From contig QAND01000029.1 in NCBI GenBank assembly GCA_003150225.1, positions 42,962-106,961 on the forward strand: a DNA stretch of 64,000 nt, given 5' to 3'. Both the position numbers and the translations under genes were made by a program. This document shows positions 35,673 to 43,009 of the stretch, one piece after another. The notes under the pieces were generated by a model. That model ran no database searches and was not told the DNA's origin. It was given only the letters and a program-made list of their open reading frames with translations. This DNA is from Bacillota bacterium (GTDB lineage Bacteria; Bacillota; Clostridia; Christensenellales; QAND01). Every line of letters starts with the position of its first letter. Position 1 is the first letter of the stretch.

Positions 35673-35714
35673 GAAGCAAAGGAAGGTGCGGGTGTTATGC
35701 TGGGACGTTTTTTT
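35658..35714 (+). terminator. spo0A terminator overlapping the spoIIM start
   Basis: GTCCCAGCATAAC (35658-35670) and GTTATGCTGGGAC (35694-35706) form a perfect 13-base stem, followed by G and seven T. The 23-base loop holds the spoIIM ribosome site (GGAAGGTG, 35681-35688). The right arm contains its ATG at 35697, and the T run codes for phenylalanines 5 and 6. Confidence 0.85.
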
Positions 35715-36302
35715 CGGAATTGGTGGCGGGATGTAGAGGAAAAGCCCCTTTCCTACCTCTTGGCCCTATTCGCCCTCTGTACCGGCATCGCCTGCGGCTT
35801 GTTCTTTCCACGGTTCCTAAGGGAAGCGGATCAGGAGGCCATGGTGGGCTACGCCAGCTCCGCGGTAAAGATGGCCACGGTGGTGGTGCCATCTTTTTTT
35901 CAACTTTTCCTCAGCGCCCTATGGACCAATTTCCGGATTGCTGGCGCGTCAGCCCTCTCGGGGTTTACCCGATTGGGCGCTCCCGTCGCCCTTATTTCCC
36001 AGGGAATCAAGGGGTTTGGCATGGGCGTTTTTCTATATGCAGTCACCAAATGCTTCGGGGCTCCAGGAACCATCAGCGGTATTCTGTATCTTTTGCCGCA
36101 GTCTCTTTTCTACATTCCCGCATACACCACGCTTTCCGCCCGGGCAATGCACCGTTCCGCTCTATGTATGAGAAGAATGGCCGGGCCGCCTCGGCTGTAC
36201 ATGCGGGAAATTCTTCCATGTCTTTGTGCGATTTTTGTCGGAATTATGGTAGAATGCTTCATATCGCCCCATCTGCTCAAGCTGCTGACTCCCCTTATGT
36301 AG
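35697..36302 (+). CDS. spoIIM: Stage II sporulation protein M
   Basis: 201-residue polytopic membrane protein (about five helices) of the SpoIIM/DUF95 family, with FFPRFLREADQEAM, SALSGFTRLGAPVALISQGIKG and GILYLLPQSLFYIPAYT. SpoIIM, with SpoIID and SpoIIP, dissolves septal peptidoglycan for engulfment. ATG 35697 follows GGAAGGTG by 8 bases. The start lies inside a terminator hairpin; see findings. Confidence 0.88.
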   Translation: MLGRFFRNWWRDVEEKPLSYLLALFALCTGIACGLFFPRFLREADQEAMVGYASSAVKMATVVVPSFFQLFLSALWTNFRIAGASALSGFTRLGAPVALISQGIKGFGMGVFLYAVTKCFGAPGTISGILYLLPQSLFYIPAYTTLSARAMHRSALCMRRMAGPPRLYMREILPCLCAIFVGIMVECFISPHLLKLLTPLM

Positions 36303-36356
36303 AACGGATGGCGCGGCCCTTTGAGGGAATCCTAATAAAAAAAGGGGTGGTACTGT

Positions 36357-37544
36357 ATGGGTAAATTCGTCATACTGGTGATGGACAGCGTGGGCATCGG
36401 AGCGCTGCCCGACGCGGATCGGTTTGGGGACATGGGCTCCGACACCATGTGCAATCTTTACCGGGCAATGGGAGGCCTCACCATTCCCAATCTGCTGTCC
36501 CTGGGCCTCGGCAATATCGACGGTATCCAGCTTCCGGTAAAGTCGGACAACCCCAGAGGAGCCTACGGTCGCGCCATGGAACGGTTTTCCGGCAAGGATA
36601 CCACCGGAGGACACTGGGAAATTGCCGGTCTGGTCTTGGATCGTCCCTTCGACACCTTCCCCAACGGATTTCCCCGGAATATTTTGGATCCATTTGAAGC
36701 CGCCATCGGCGCCAAAACGCTGGGCAACAAAGCGGCCTCCGGCACCGAGATTATAGAGGAGCTGGGGGAGGAGCATCTCAAAACGGGATATCCCATCGTC
36801 TATACCTCAGCAGATAGTGTGTTTCAAATCGCCTGTCATGAGGAGGTTGTTCCCCGGGAACGGCTCTATGAGATGTGCCGCATCGCCCGGGAAATCCTTA
36901 CCGATCCCTATTATGTCGGGCGGGTCATCGCCCGGCCCTTTACTGGGAAACCGGGGAGCTTTATCCGAACCCCAGGCCGAAGGGATTTTTCCCTGCTTCC
37001 GCCGGGGGATACCATCCTAGACGCCATCAGTCAAAAGGGATATGAAGTGGCGGCGGTGGGGAAGATCGAGGACATCTTCGCCAACCGGGGCATCACAAAA
37101 AGCAACCATACCACCGATAATATGGCCGGGGTAGACGCCACCATCCAGTACCTAAAGGAGGATTTCTCCGGTTTAATCTTTACCAATCTTGTAGACTTCG
37201 ATTCCCTGTACGGCCACCGAAACAACGCGGCGGGCTATGCCAAGGCGCTGGAGGAGTTGGACGCCAGAATCCCCGAACTGCTCTCCGCTCTGCGCCCCGG
37301 CGACATCCTCCTCATCACGGCGGATCACGGCTGCGACCCTACCACCCTTGATAGCACCGACCACAGCAGGGAGTACATTCCCATCCTGGCAACCGGGCAG
37401 GGAATAGCCCCCGTGAATTTGGGGACCCGGGACACCTTCTCGGATATTGGCGCCACAGCGGCGGACTACTTTGGCATCAAATGGCCTACGGGCATGAGCT
37501 TTTATCATCAACTGAAGCGAGGTACAAAAGATGAGCTATTATGA
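36357..37544 (+). CDS. deoB: Phosphopentomutase
   Basis: Interconverts ribose/deoxyribose 1- and 5-phosphates. 395 residues with the alkaline-phosphatase superfamily metal sites: [13 protein letters not shown], the [11 protein letters not shown] catalytic threonine region, [12 protein letters not shown] and [10 protein letters not shown]...DHSREYIPI. It overlaps punA by 14 bases, so nucleoside salvage enzymes are made together. AT-rich Shine-Dalgarno region with AAAGGGG. Confidence 0.96.
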   Translation: MGKFVILVMDSVGIGALPDADRFGDMGSDTMCNLYRAMGGLTIPNLLSLGLGNIDGIQLPVKSDNPRGAYGRAMERFSGKDTTGGHWEIAGLVLDRPFDTFPNGFPRNILDPFEAAIGAKTLGNKAASGTEIIEELGEEHLKTGYPIVYTSADSVFQIACHEEVVPRERLYEMCRIAREILTDPYYVGRVIARPFTGKPGSFIRTPGRRDFSLLPPGDTILDAISQKGYEVAAVGKIEDIFANRGITKSNHTTDNMAGVDATIQYLKEDFSGLIFTNLVDFDSLYGHRNNAAGYAKALEELDARIPELLSALRPGDILLITADHGCDPTTLDSTDHSREYIPILATGQGIAPVNLGTRDTFSDIGATAADYFGIKWPTGMSFYHQLKRGTKDELL

Positions 37545-38367
37545 GATCGCGCGGCGCGCAGCAGACGTCATTCTTGAGCGGGCTCCTGAGCCCCCATACG
37601 CGGTTTTGGTCCTGGGAAGCGGTCTGGGGGATTACGCTCAGCGGATGGATACCCCCACCGTCATCCCCTACGAAGAGATTCCCGGTTTTATGGTTTCCAC
37701 CGTTCACGGTCACGCTGGCCGGCTGGTGATGGGACGCCTTTTTGGCCTTCCGGTGGCCATCATGCAGGGCCGGTTTCACTACTACGAGGGCTATACCCAG
37801 CAGGAAATCACCCTTCCCATCCGGGCGCTTCGGCTGTGTGGCGCCCAGATGGTTCTCTTTACCAACGCCGCCGGAGGCATCAACCTGGATTTTTCTCCCG
37901 GGGACCTGATGCTCATCGACGACCACATCAACTTCTCTGGATCCAGCCCCCTGATCGGGCCCAATGAGGAGGGCTTCGGCACCCGGTTCCCCGATATGAG
38001 CCAAGCCTACGATAGAGAACTCAAGGAACTGCTTCTCTCCGCCGCCCGGCAGGCGGGCGTGTCCCTTCGCCGCGGGGTGTATATGATGTTCAACGGCCCC
38101 CAGTTCGAGACGGGGGCGGAAATCCGCTTTGCCCGAGCCATCGGCGCGGATGCCGCAGGCATGAGCACGGTGCCCGAGGTCATCGCAGCCCGCCACGCCG
38201 GGATGCGGATCGCCGGGGTAAGCTGTATCACCAACATGGCGGCGGGAATTCTAGACCAACCCCTTTCTCATCAGGAGGTTAATGAAACCGCTGACCGGGT
38301 CCAGGATCAATTCGCCGCCCTGGTGGATGCATTCCTCCGGCAATTAAAAAAGGATTGTGACGCCTAG
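37531..38367 (+). CDS. punA: Purine nucleoside phosphorylase
   Basis: Cleaves purine nucleosides with phosphate, yielding ribose 1-phosphate for DeoB. 278 residues with [39 protein letters not shown] and the [14 protein letters not shown] / [12 protein letters not shown] motifs of the trimeric PNP class. punA-dacF after spo0A is a common order in spore formers. Confidence 0.96.
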   Translation: MSYYEIARRAADVILERAPEPPYAVLVLGSGLGDYAQRMDTPTVIPYEEIPGFMVSTVHGHAGRLVMGRLFGLPVAIMQGRFHYYEGYTQQEITLPIRALRLCGAQMVLFTNAAGGINLDFSPGDLMLIDDHINFSGSSPLIGPNEEGFGTRFPDMSQAYDRELKELLLSAARQAGVSLRRGVYMMFNGPQFETGAEIRFARAIGADAAGMSTVPEVIAARHAGMRIAGVSCITNMAAGILDQPLSHQEVNETADRVQDQFAALVDAFLRQLKKDCDA

Positions 38368-38369
38368 GC

Positions 38370-38399
38370 GCATAAACCGTCATTTTTAAAGGCATCCAA
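38370..38399 (+). promoter_or_regulatory. Candidate sigma-G promoter of dacF
   Basis: GCATA (38370-38374), 18 bases, CATCCAA (38393-38399) fit the forespore pattern GHATR / CATNNTA with one mismatch. dacF is read by sigma-F and sigma-G in Bacillus subtilis. Confidence 0.4.
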
Positions 38400-38403
38400 G
38401 CAT

Positions 38404-38433
38404 ATCCCTCCTAGTAGTGATACTAGGGGGGAT
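38404..38433 (+). promoter_or_regulatory. Hairpin covering the dacF ribosome site
   Basis: ATCCCTCCTAGTA (38404-38416) pairs with TACTAGGGGGGAT (38421-38433) around GTGA, with one G-U pair. The right arm contains the only Shine-Dalgarno-like sequence (AGGGGGG), five bases before ATG 38439. No T run follows, so a translational control or weak terminator role is likelier than strong termination. Confidence 0.55.
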
Positions 38434-38438
38434 CGTTT

Positions 38439-39605
38439 ATGAGGAGAGTTCTATCCGTATTTCTGGGATTGCTGCTGTTGGTCTATCCCTTTTGCTCCAT
38501 CCGGGCTGAGGAGGGGGAGGAACAGGCCGCCGGCATAGCACTGCAATCGCCCATGGCGGTGCTGATGGATACCAGTACCGGCCAGGTGCTGGTGGAAAAA
38601 GCCGGGGATCAAAAAGCCCCCGCCGCCAGTGCCATCAAGGTCATGACCCTCCTCCTGCTCTACGATGGCATCGAGGAAGGACGCCTTCGGATGGAAGACA
38701 CCGTGCAGGTGTCCGATAACGCCGCAAAAACAGGGGGAACCCGGGCCTTTTTGGATCGGGGCGCCAGCTATAAAGCAGAGGACCTCATCAAGGCCATCTC
38801 GGTGTGCAGCGCCAACGACGCCTCTGTGGCCATGGCCGAGGCCATGTACGGCAGCACCGACGCGTTTGTGGCCCAGATGAATGCCCGGGCTAAGGAGCTA
38901 GGCGCAAACAACAGCCTGTTTACCACCTGCACCGGGCTGGACGATGAAAACAGCTATACCACCGCGCGTGATCTTGCTATCATCGCCAGCGCCCTAAGCC
39001 GCCACCGGAATGCCAGCCAGTATACCGCCATCTATATGGATCAGATCAACCACGCCGAAGGCCGGGTCACAGAACTGACCAACCCCAACCGCTTGGTACG
39101 GTTCTATACCGGCTGCGACGGCTACGCCACCGGATCCTCCAATCTTGCAAAATACTGTGGCGTCATCACCGCAAAGAAAGGGGAGACCCGGCTGGTAGCC
39201 GTAATCCTAGGGGCCAACGATTCCAACATGCGGTTTGATGACGCGCGCGCCCTTTTGGAGTACGGCTTTGCCAACTACACACAGCGAATGCTAGCCAAGA
39301 AAGGCGAGATTCTTCGAAAGAACGTGGAGATTCCCGGGGGAACCCCCAAATATGTAAACCTGGTGGCCAAGGACGACATCCGGGTGGTTCTAAAGCGGGG
39401 CGAGGAAAACCAGATCAAAAAGGAGATTGAGCTCTTGCCCGACGTCCAGGCTCCCGTAGAGATGGGGCAGAAGCTGGGCACCCTTAACGTCTATATTGGG
39501 GATACCCTCATCGGGCAGAGCGATGCCATCGCCGAAGCCCAGGTAAAGCGGGCAACTCTGTGGGAAGCGGTCAACACCATCCTGCGCTATTGGATCATGG
39601 GCTAA
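38439..39605 (+). CDS. dacF: DacF-type D-alanyl-D-alanine carboxypeptidase with altered KTG box
   Basis: Family S11 penicillin-binding protein (388 aa) with a signal peptide (VFLGLLLLVYPFCSIRAE), the SxxK motif SAIK, the SxN motif CSANDAS and a C-terminal PBP5-like beta domain. The KTG triad is ATG (CDGYATGSSNLAKYCG), so its lysine is missing. DacF trims cortex peptidoglycan during spore formation. The alteration may lower activity or shift the enzyme to substrate binding. A second S11 enzyme at 43010 keeps KTG. Confidence 0.9.
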   Translation: MRRVLSVFLGLLLLVYPFCSIRAEEGEEQAAGIALQSPMAVLMDTSTGQVLVEKAGDQKAPAASAIKVMTLLLLYDGIEEGRLRMEDTVQVSDNAAKTGGTRAFLDRGASYKAEDLIKAISVCSANDASVAMAEAMYGSTDAFVAQMNARAKELGANNSLFTTCTGLDDENSYTTARDLAIIASALSRHRNASQYTAIYMDQINHAEGRVTELTNPNRLVRFYTGCDGYATGSSNLAKYCGVITAKKGETRLVAVILGANDSNMRFDDARALLEYGFANYTQRMLAKKGEILRKNVEIPGGTPKYVNLVAKDDIRVVLKRGEENQIKKEIELLPDVQAPVEMGQKLGTLNVYIGDTLIGQSDAIAEAQVKRATLWEAVNTILRYWIMG

Positions 39606-39614
39606 GGGGCCGCA

Positions 39615-39644
39615 TTGACACCCCCAATCGGCCCGTGATAGAAT
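39615..39644 (+). promoter_or_regulatory. Sigma-A promoter of M50 protease-scpAB
   Basis: TTGACA (39615-39620), 18 bases, TAGAAT (39639-39644) with TG one base before the -10. A leader hairpin AGCGTACAG / CTGTACGCT (39660-39686) follows in the transcript. Confidence 0.7.
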
Positions 39645-39713
39645 ATCCCGACAGCAATAAGCGTACAGGCAACCTGTCTGTACGCTGATTTCTATATCAA
39701 AAGGAGATTTCCC

Positions 39714-40379
39714 TTGAGTAGACTATCCCAGCTATTCACCGACCCCATGGGGTTCATCATGTCCCTTCTGCTGGTTTTACCCGGCGTTTTAATCGGACTA
39801 TCCTTCCATGAATTCGCCCACGCTCTGGCTGCCACAAAGATGGGGGACGACACCCCCCGGCTTATGGGCCGGCTAACGTTAGACCCTTTTGCACATTTTG
39901 ACCCCATCGGTCTTGGCATGCTACTCCTGTTGGGCTTTGGCTATGGCAAACCCGTTGTAGTCAACCCTGCCCGGTTTAAAAACCGGTTCTGGGGGGAGCT
40001 ATTGGTGGCCATCAGCGGCGTTCTGATGAACTTTATCCTGGCTTTCCTGTTCACCTTCCTCTATCTGGCCCTGGTGTTCAAGTTTAACGTCACCAACTAC
40101 TATGTCACCACCATCGTGCTCAATATCATCTCCATTAACATCGTCTTGATGGTGTTCAACCTGCTGCCGCTGCCCCCTCTGGATGGGTATCGGGTGGTCA
40201 AGCGCCTGTTCATCGGCAACGTCAATCCCCAGTTCTTCTGGAAGCTGGAGCAGTACGGCTTCTTCATCGTGCTGATTCTGCTGGCTACCGATCTGTTAAC
40301 CCCCTTTCTCAGCTGGGCGGTAAATGGGGTTTACGGCTTTATGATTGACGTTTCCGGCGGGCTTCTGGGGATCTTCTAA
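39714..40379 (+). CDS. M50 family site-2 protease
   Basis: 221-residue polytopic membrane metalloprotease: the zinc motif HEFAH in LSFHEFAHALAATKMGDD, the third ligand in NLLPLPPLDGYRV, and four or five helices. The YwhC/Rip-like group lacks the CBS domain of SpoIVFB, so its substrate is unknown. A role in pro-sigma-K processing is possible but not shown. TTG 39714 follows AAGGAGA. It is transcribed ahead of scpAB, a common pairing. Confidence 0.88.
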   Translation: MSRLSQLFTDPMGFIMSLLLVLPGVLIGLSFHEFAHALAATKMGDDTPRLMGRLTLDPFAHFDPIGLGMLLLLGFGYGKPVVVNPARFKNRFWGELLVAISGVLMNFILAFLFTFLYLALVFKFNVTNYYVTTIVLNIISINIVLMVFNLLPLPPLDGYRVVKRLFIGNVNPQFFWKLEQYGFFIVLILLATDLLTPFLSWAVNGVYGFMIDVSGGLLGIF

Positions 40380-40382
40380 TCC

Positions 40383-41117
40383 ATGTACCGGGTACAGACT
40401 TCCGCCTTTGAAGGCCCTCTGGATCTGCTCCTGCAGCTCATCAGCAAGGCCAAGATCGACATCAAAGACATCTTCATCTCCGAGATCACCGAACAATACC
40501 TGGCGGTGGTTTCCGCTATGGATCAGGTGGACCTGGACGCCGCGTCGGAGTTTCTCTCCATGGCGGCCACCCTCCTATACATCAAATCCCGCTCCCTCCT
40601 GCCCAAACAGGTGGTGGAGCCAGATGTTGAGGAGGAAAAGCAACGTCTGATCCAAAACCTATACGAGTACCGGCGGCTGAAGGAAGCGGCCGAGACCATG
40701 GCCACCCTGGAAACCGGTGCCCTGGAACACTATTATAAGCTGCCGGATGAATACATGTACACCGAGAACGAGGTGGTCCTGGAGGGCCTGCGGGTGGAGG
40801 ATCTCTACGCTGGTTTTCTGGAGATTCTAAGGGAACGGGAGCTGCGCACAGCAGCGCCTCAGCCCGTAGCGATGGTCCGTCACCGCGCTATGCCGGTGGT
40901 GCAGAAGGTAGGGGAGATTCGTCGCCGCCTCCGCAGGGAGGGAAATCTGCTCTTTACGGAGCTCTTTCCTCCTGAGGCGGAAAAGGATGAAATCATCGCC
41001 TCCTTCCTCGCCCTGTTGGAGCTCATCTCTGCAGGGGAGATTCGGGCCGTTCAAGAGGGTAGCTTTGGGCAAATCGTCATCGGTCTAAACAACAGGAAAA
41101 AGGGGAAATCTGCATGA
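40383..41117 (+). CDS. scpA: Segregation and condensation protein A
   Basis: Kleisin subunit bridging SMC dimers, 244 residues: N-terminal FEGPLDLLLQLISKAKIDIKDI, the central YIKSRSLLP element and a C-terminal winged helix (FLALLELISAGEIRAVQEG). It starts 3 bases after the M50 gene and overlaps scpB by 4. Confidence 0.95.
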   Translation: MYRVQTSAFEGPLDLLLQLISKAKIDIKDIFISEITEQYLAVVSAMDQVDLDAASEFLSMAATLLYIKSRSLLPKQVVEPDVEEEKQRLIQNLYEYRRLKEAAETMATLETGALEHYYKLPDEYMYTENEVVLEGLRVEDLYAGFLEILRERELRTAAPQPVAMVRHRAMPVVQKVGEIRRRLRREGNLLFTELFPPEAEKDEIIASFLALLELISAGEIRAVQEGSFGQIVIGLNNRKKGKSA

Positions 41118-41689
41118 ACCGAGAGGAGCAGGCTGCCGCCATCGAAGCCATTTTGTTCGTAGCGGGAACCGGGGTAGAGCTGGAGGTCCTGGCCCAGGCC
41201 CTTGGAATCACCCAGCTGGAGATCAGCGCTCTTGCGGACGAGCTCATCCAGAAAAAGGACGATGCAAGGGGCCTGGAGTTCTCCCGCACCGATGATCTTT
41301 TGCAACTGCGCACCAAGAAAAAATACGCTGGCTATGTCCGGGATGCCCTGAAACCGGTGGCCAGGAAGACCCTCTCCCGGTCGGTGCTGGAAACCCTCAG
41401 CATCATCGCCTATAAGCAGCCCATCACCCGGGGAGAGATTGAAGCCATCAAGGGGGTCTCTGCCGATTATTCCCTTCAGACCCTGCTGCAGCGCAAACTG
41501 ATTCAATCGGCGGGCCGGAAGCAAGCCCTGGGCCGTCCAACCCTGTACCGCACCACCGACGAGTTCCTCCGCCACTTCGGCCTATCCGATCTCTCCCAGC
41601 TTCCTCCGCTGCCGGAAGATGTAGACCTCTCTGACGTCCTCTCCGAGGAGGAAAGCAGCACTGGGGAAACACCTCCTCTCCAGCCATAA
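41114..41689 (+). CDS. scpB: Segregation and condensation protein B
   Basis: KITE subunit of the SMC complex, 191 residues with two winged-helix domains: AAIEAILFVAGTGVELEVLA and LETLSIIAYKQPITRGEIEAIKGV followed by LGRPTLYRTTDEFLRHFGL. A terminator follows. Confidence 0.95.
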   Translation: MNREEQAAAIEAILFVAGTGVELEVLAQALGITQLEISALADELIQKKDDARGLEFSRTDDLLQLRTKKKYAGYVRDALKPVARKTLSRSVLETLSIIAYKQPITRGEIEAIKGVSADYSLQTLLQRKLIQSAGRKQALGRPTLYRTTDEFLRHFGLSDLSQLPPLPEDVDLSDVLSEEESSTGETPPLQP

Positions 41690-41704
41690 AACAGCCTGTG
41701 CTTC

Positions 41705-41727
41705 GGCCGTCTTTCGACGGCCTTTTT
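41705..41727 (+). terminator. Terminator after scpB
   Basis: GGCCGTC (41705-41711), loop TTTC, GACGGCC (41716-41722), then TTTTT. Confidence 0.9.
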
Positions 41728-41735
41728 CAATTTTT

Positions 41736-41745
41736 GGGCATACTA
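41736..41745 (+). promoter_or_regulatory. Forespore-type -10 before the ytfI-gerW gene pair
   Basis: GGGCATACTA is an exact forespore (sigma-F/sigma-G) -10. The -35 region falls in the scpB terminator and is poor. ytfI-ytfJ (gerW) is a forespore operon in Bacillus subtilis, which supports the call. Confidence 0.45.
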
Positions 41746-41765
41746 GCAAAGAAAGGAGGGATTGG

Positions 41766-42308
41766 ATGCTCTACTGGATATTGGCAGCACTGGCCGGTCT
41801 ATCCCTTTTATTCCTGTTTGCTGATGTAAGCTTGGAATACCGGCTCTTCTACCGCCATGAGCGGGCAGAGCATTGGGTTTTCATCCGATTTCTCCTCTTC
41901 GGCCGGCGGATCGATCTTTTGGGCCGGGATCGGTTCTTCCATAAAAAATCCAAAAGCCGTACCTTTCAACGAAATCGGCCTCCGTTGGATTTCGGCAAAT
42001 TCCTATACCAATTACTTCGAAAGGCAAAAATCCAGCAATCCTCCCTTCAGCTGAAGCTGGGCTGGGACGACGCCTTCTCTGTCGCCATGGCGGTCGGCGC
42101 CCTGGAGAGCCTTTTATATGCCGCCATTGCCATCGCTCCCTTCCGTCAGCGAGACATCCTGATAAAGGGCGTCTCCATCCAGCCTCAATTCAACAGGAAA
42201 TGCCTGGAATGCTCCATTCATTGCATAGTAAAAATCACCTTGGCAGATATTATATCTGCGGCAAACTATGCCTTGACCAAGAAACAGTGCAACAAAAGGA
42301 GTGAGTGA
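41766..42308 (+). CDS. DUF2953 protein (YtfI-like)
   Basis: 180 residues: an N-terminal membrane helix (MLYWILAALAGLSLLFLFA), a basic middle region and the DUF2953 core with KLGWDDAFSVAMAVGALESLLYA. Unknown function; the gene pairs with gerW in spore formers and overlaps nothing. RBS AAAGGAGGG lies before ATG 41766. Confidence 0.82.
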   Translation: MLYWILAALAGLSLLFLFADVSLEYRLFYRHERAEHWVFIRFLLFGRRIDLLGRDRFFHKKSKSRTFQRNRPPLDFGKFLYQLLRKAKIQQSSLQLKLGWDDAFSVAMAVGALESLLYAAIAIAPFRQRDILIKGVSIQPQFNRKCLECSIHCIVKITLADIISAANYALTKKQCNKRSE

Positions 42309-42311
42309 TCG

Positions 42312-42788
42312 TTGCATCCCATTGAAAACATGATGAAAACGGCCATGGAACAGATCAAAGAGATGGTGGATGTCAACACCATCGTGGGGGACGCGGTATT
42401 CTCCCAGGACGGCACCATAATATTGCCGGTGTCCAAGGTATGCTTTGGATTTGTGGCCGGCGGCGGGGAATACGCCCCGGAAAACCGGGTCCGCTACGGC
42501 AAGGATGAGGAATCCCGCTCCGGCTATCCCTTTGCTGGAGGCGCCAGCGCAGGGATCTCCTTAAAACCCATGGGATTCATCGTGGTAACGGACGGCACCG
42601 TACGGCTGTTGCCCATGGAAAACCTTTGCGGAATGGACCGGCTGCTGGAGATCGTGCCCCAAGCCGTAACCCTCATCAAGGAACTGGCGGAAAAATGGAT
42701 GGAACGGCAGGAAGCCCAGAGCGTCCAGGAGGAGGAAGACTGGGGCGGGGAGACCCCCTATACGGATTATTCCTCTTATACCGAATAA
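42312..42788 (+). CDS. gerW: GerW family sporulation protein (YtfJ)
   Basis: 158 residues beginning HPIENMMKTAMEQIKEMVDV, then NTIVGDAVFSQDGTIILPVSKV, GFVAGGGEY and GGASAGISLKPMGFIVV, which match GerW/YtfJ. In Bacillus this forespore protein is needed for normal L-alanine germination. TTG start 42312, chosen because the family starts with His-Pro-Ile. The C-terminal tail is acidic. Confidence 0.93.
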   Translation: MHPIENMMKTAMEQIKEMVDVNTIVGDAVFSQDGTIILPVSKVCFGFVAGGGEYAPENRVRYGKDEESRSGYPFAGGASAGISLKPMGFIVVTDGTVRLLPMENLCGMDRLLEIVPQAVTLIKELAEKWMERQEAQSVQEEEDWGGETPYTDYSSYTE

Positions 42789-42806
42789 CCCCAGATTTTT
42801 ACGCAT

Positions 42807-42993
42807 AAAAAAGAGAGTGAAACCACCACGCTTTGGAGCCAATTTCATGGGATCATGATTGGACGGACGAAAACCGGGAAAATCCGACACCGCCTTTCTC
42901 TCCAGTCCGACAATCTTTTCATCCCACGGCTGGTATAAGGTAGATAGAGAACTCTGCCAATCCAAAGGGCGGCCTGGGCCACTCTCTTTTTTT
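42807..42993 (+). ncRNA. Candidate structured RNA between gerW and the second carboxypeptidase gene
   Basis: The two ends form a perfect 13-base helix (42807-42819 with 42980-42992), and the right arm ends in seven T. Inside are CTTTGGA/TCCAAAG (42831-42837 with 42961-42967), hairpin CCAAT-CATG/CATG-ATTGG (42839-42862) and hairpin GGTAGA/TCTGCC (42939-42944 with 42953-42958). CGGAC/GTCCG (42864-42868 with 42905-42909) is a further possible helix. Two long-range pairings are also possible: TGGGAT (42848-42853) with ATCCCA (42921-42926), and CCGCC (42890-42894) with GGCGG (42968-42972). I see no open frame or protein homology here. The raiA RNA of Bacillota is one possible family, but I cannot confirm it. 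It may be a free RNA or a leader of the next gene. Confidence 0.55.
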
Positions 42994-43009
42994 GTTAGGA
43001 GGAATCGCT

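Noticed and set aside
42807..42993. 6S RNA or cobalamin riboswitch reading of the structured region
   Set aside because: 6S RNA is one long rod with a central bubble, while this region branches into several hairpins. The B12-box consensus is not present.
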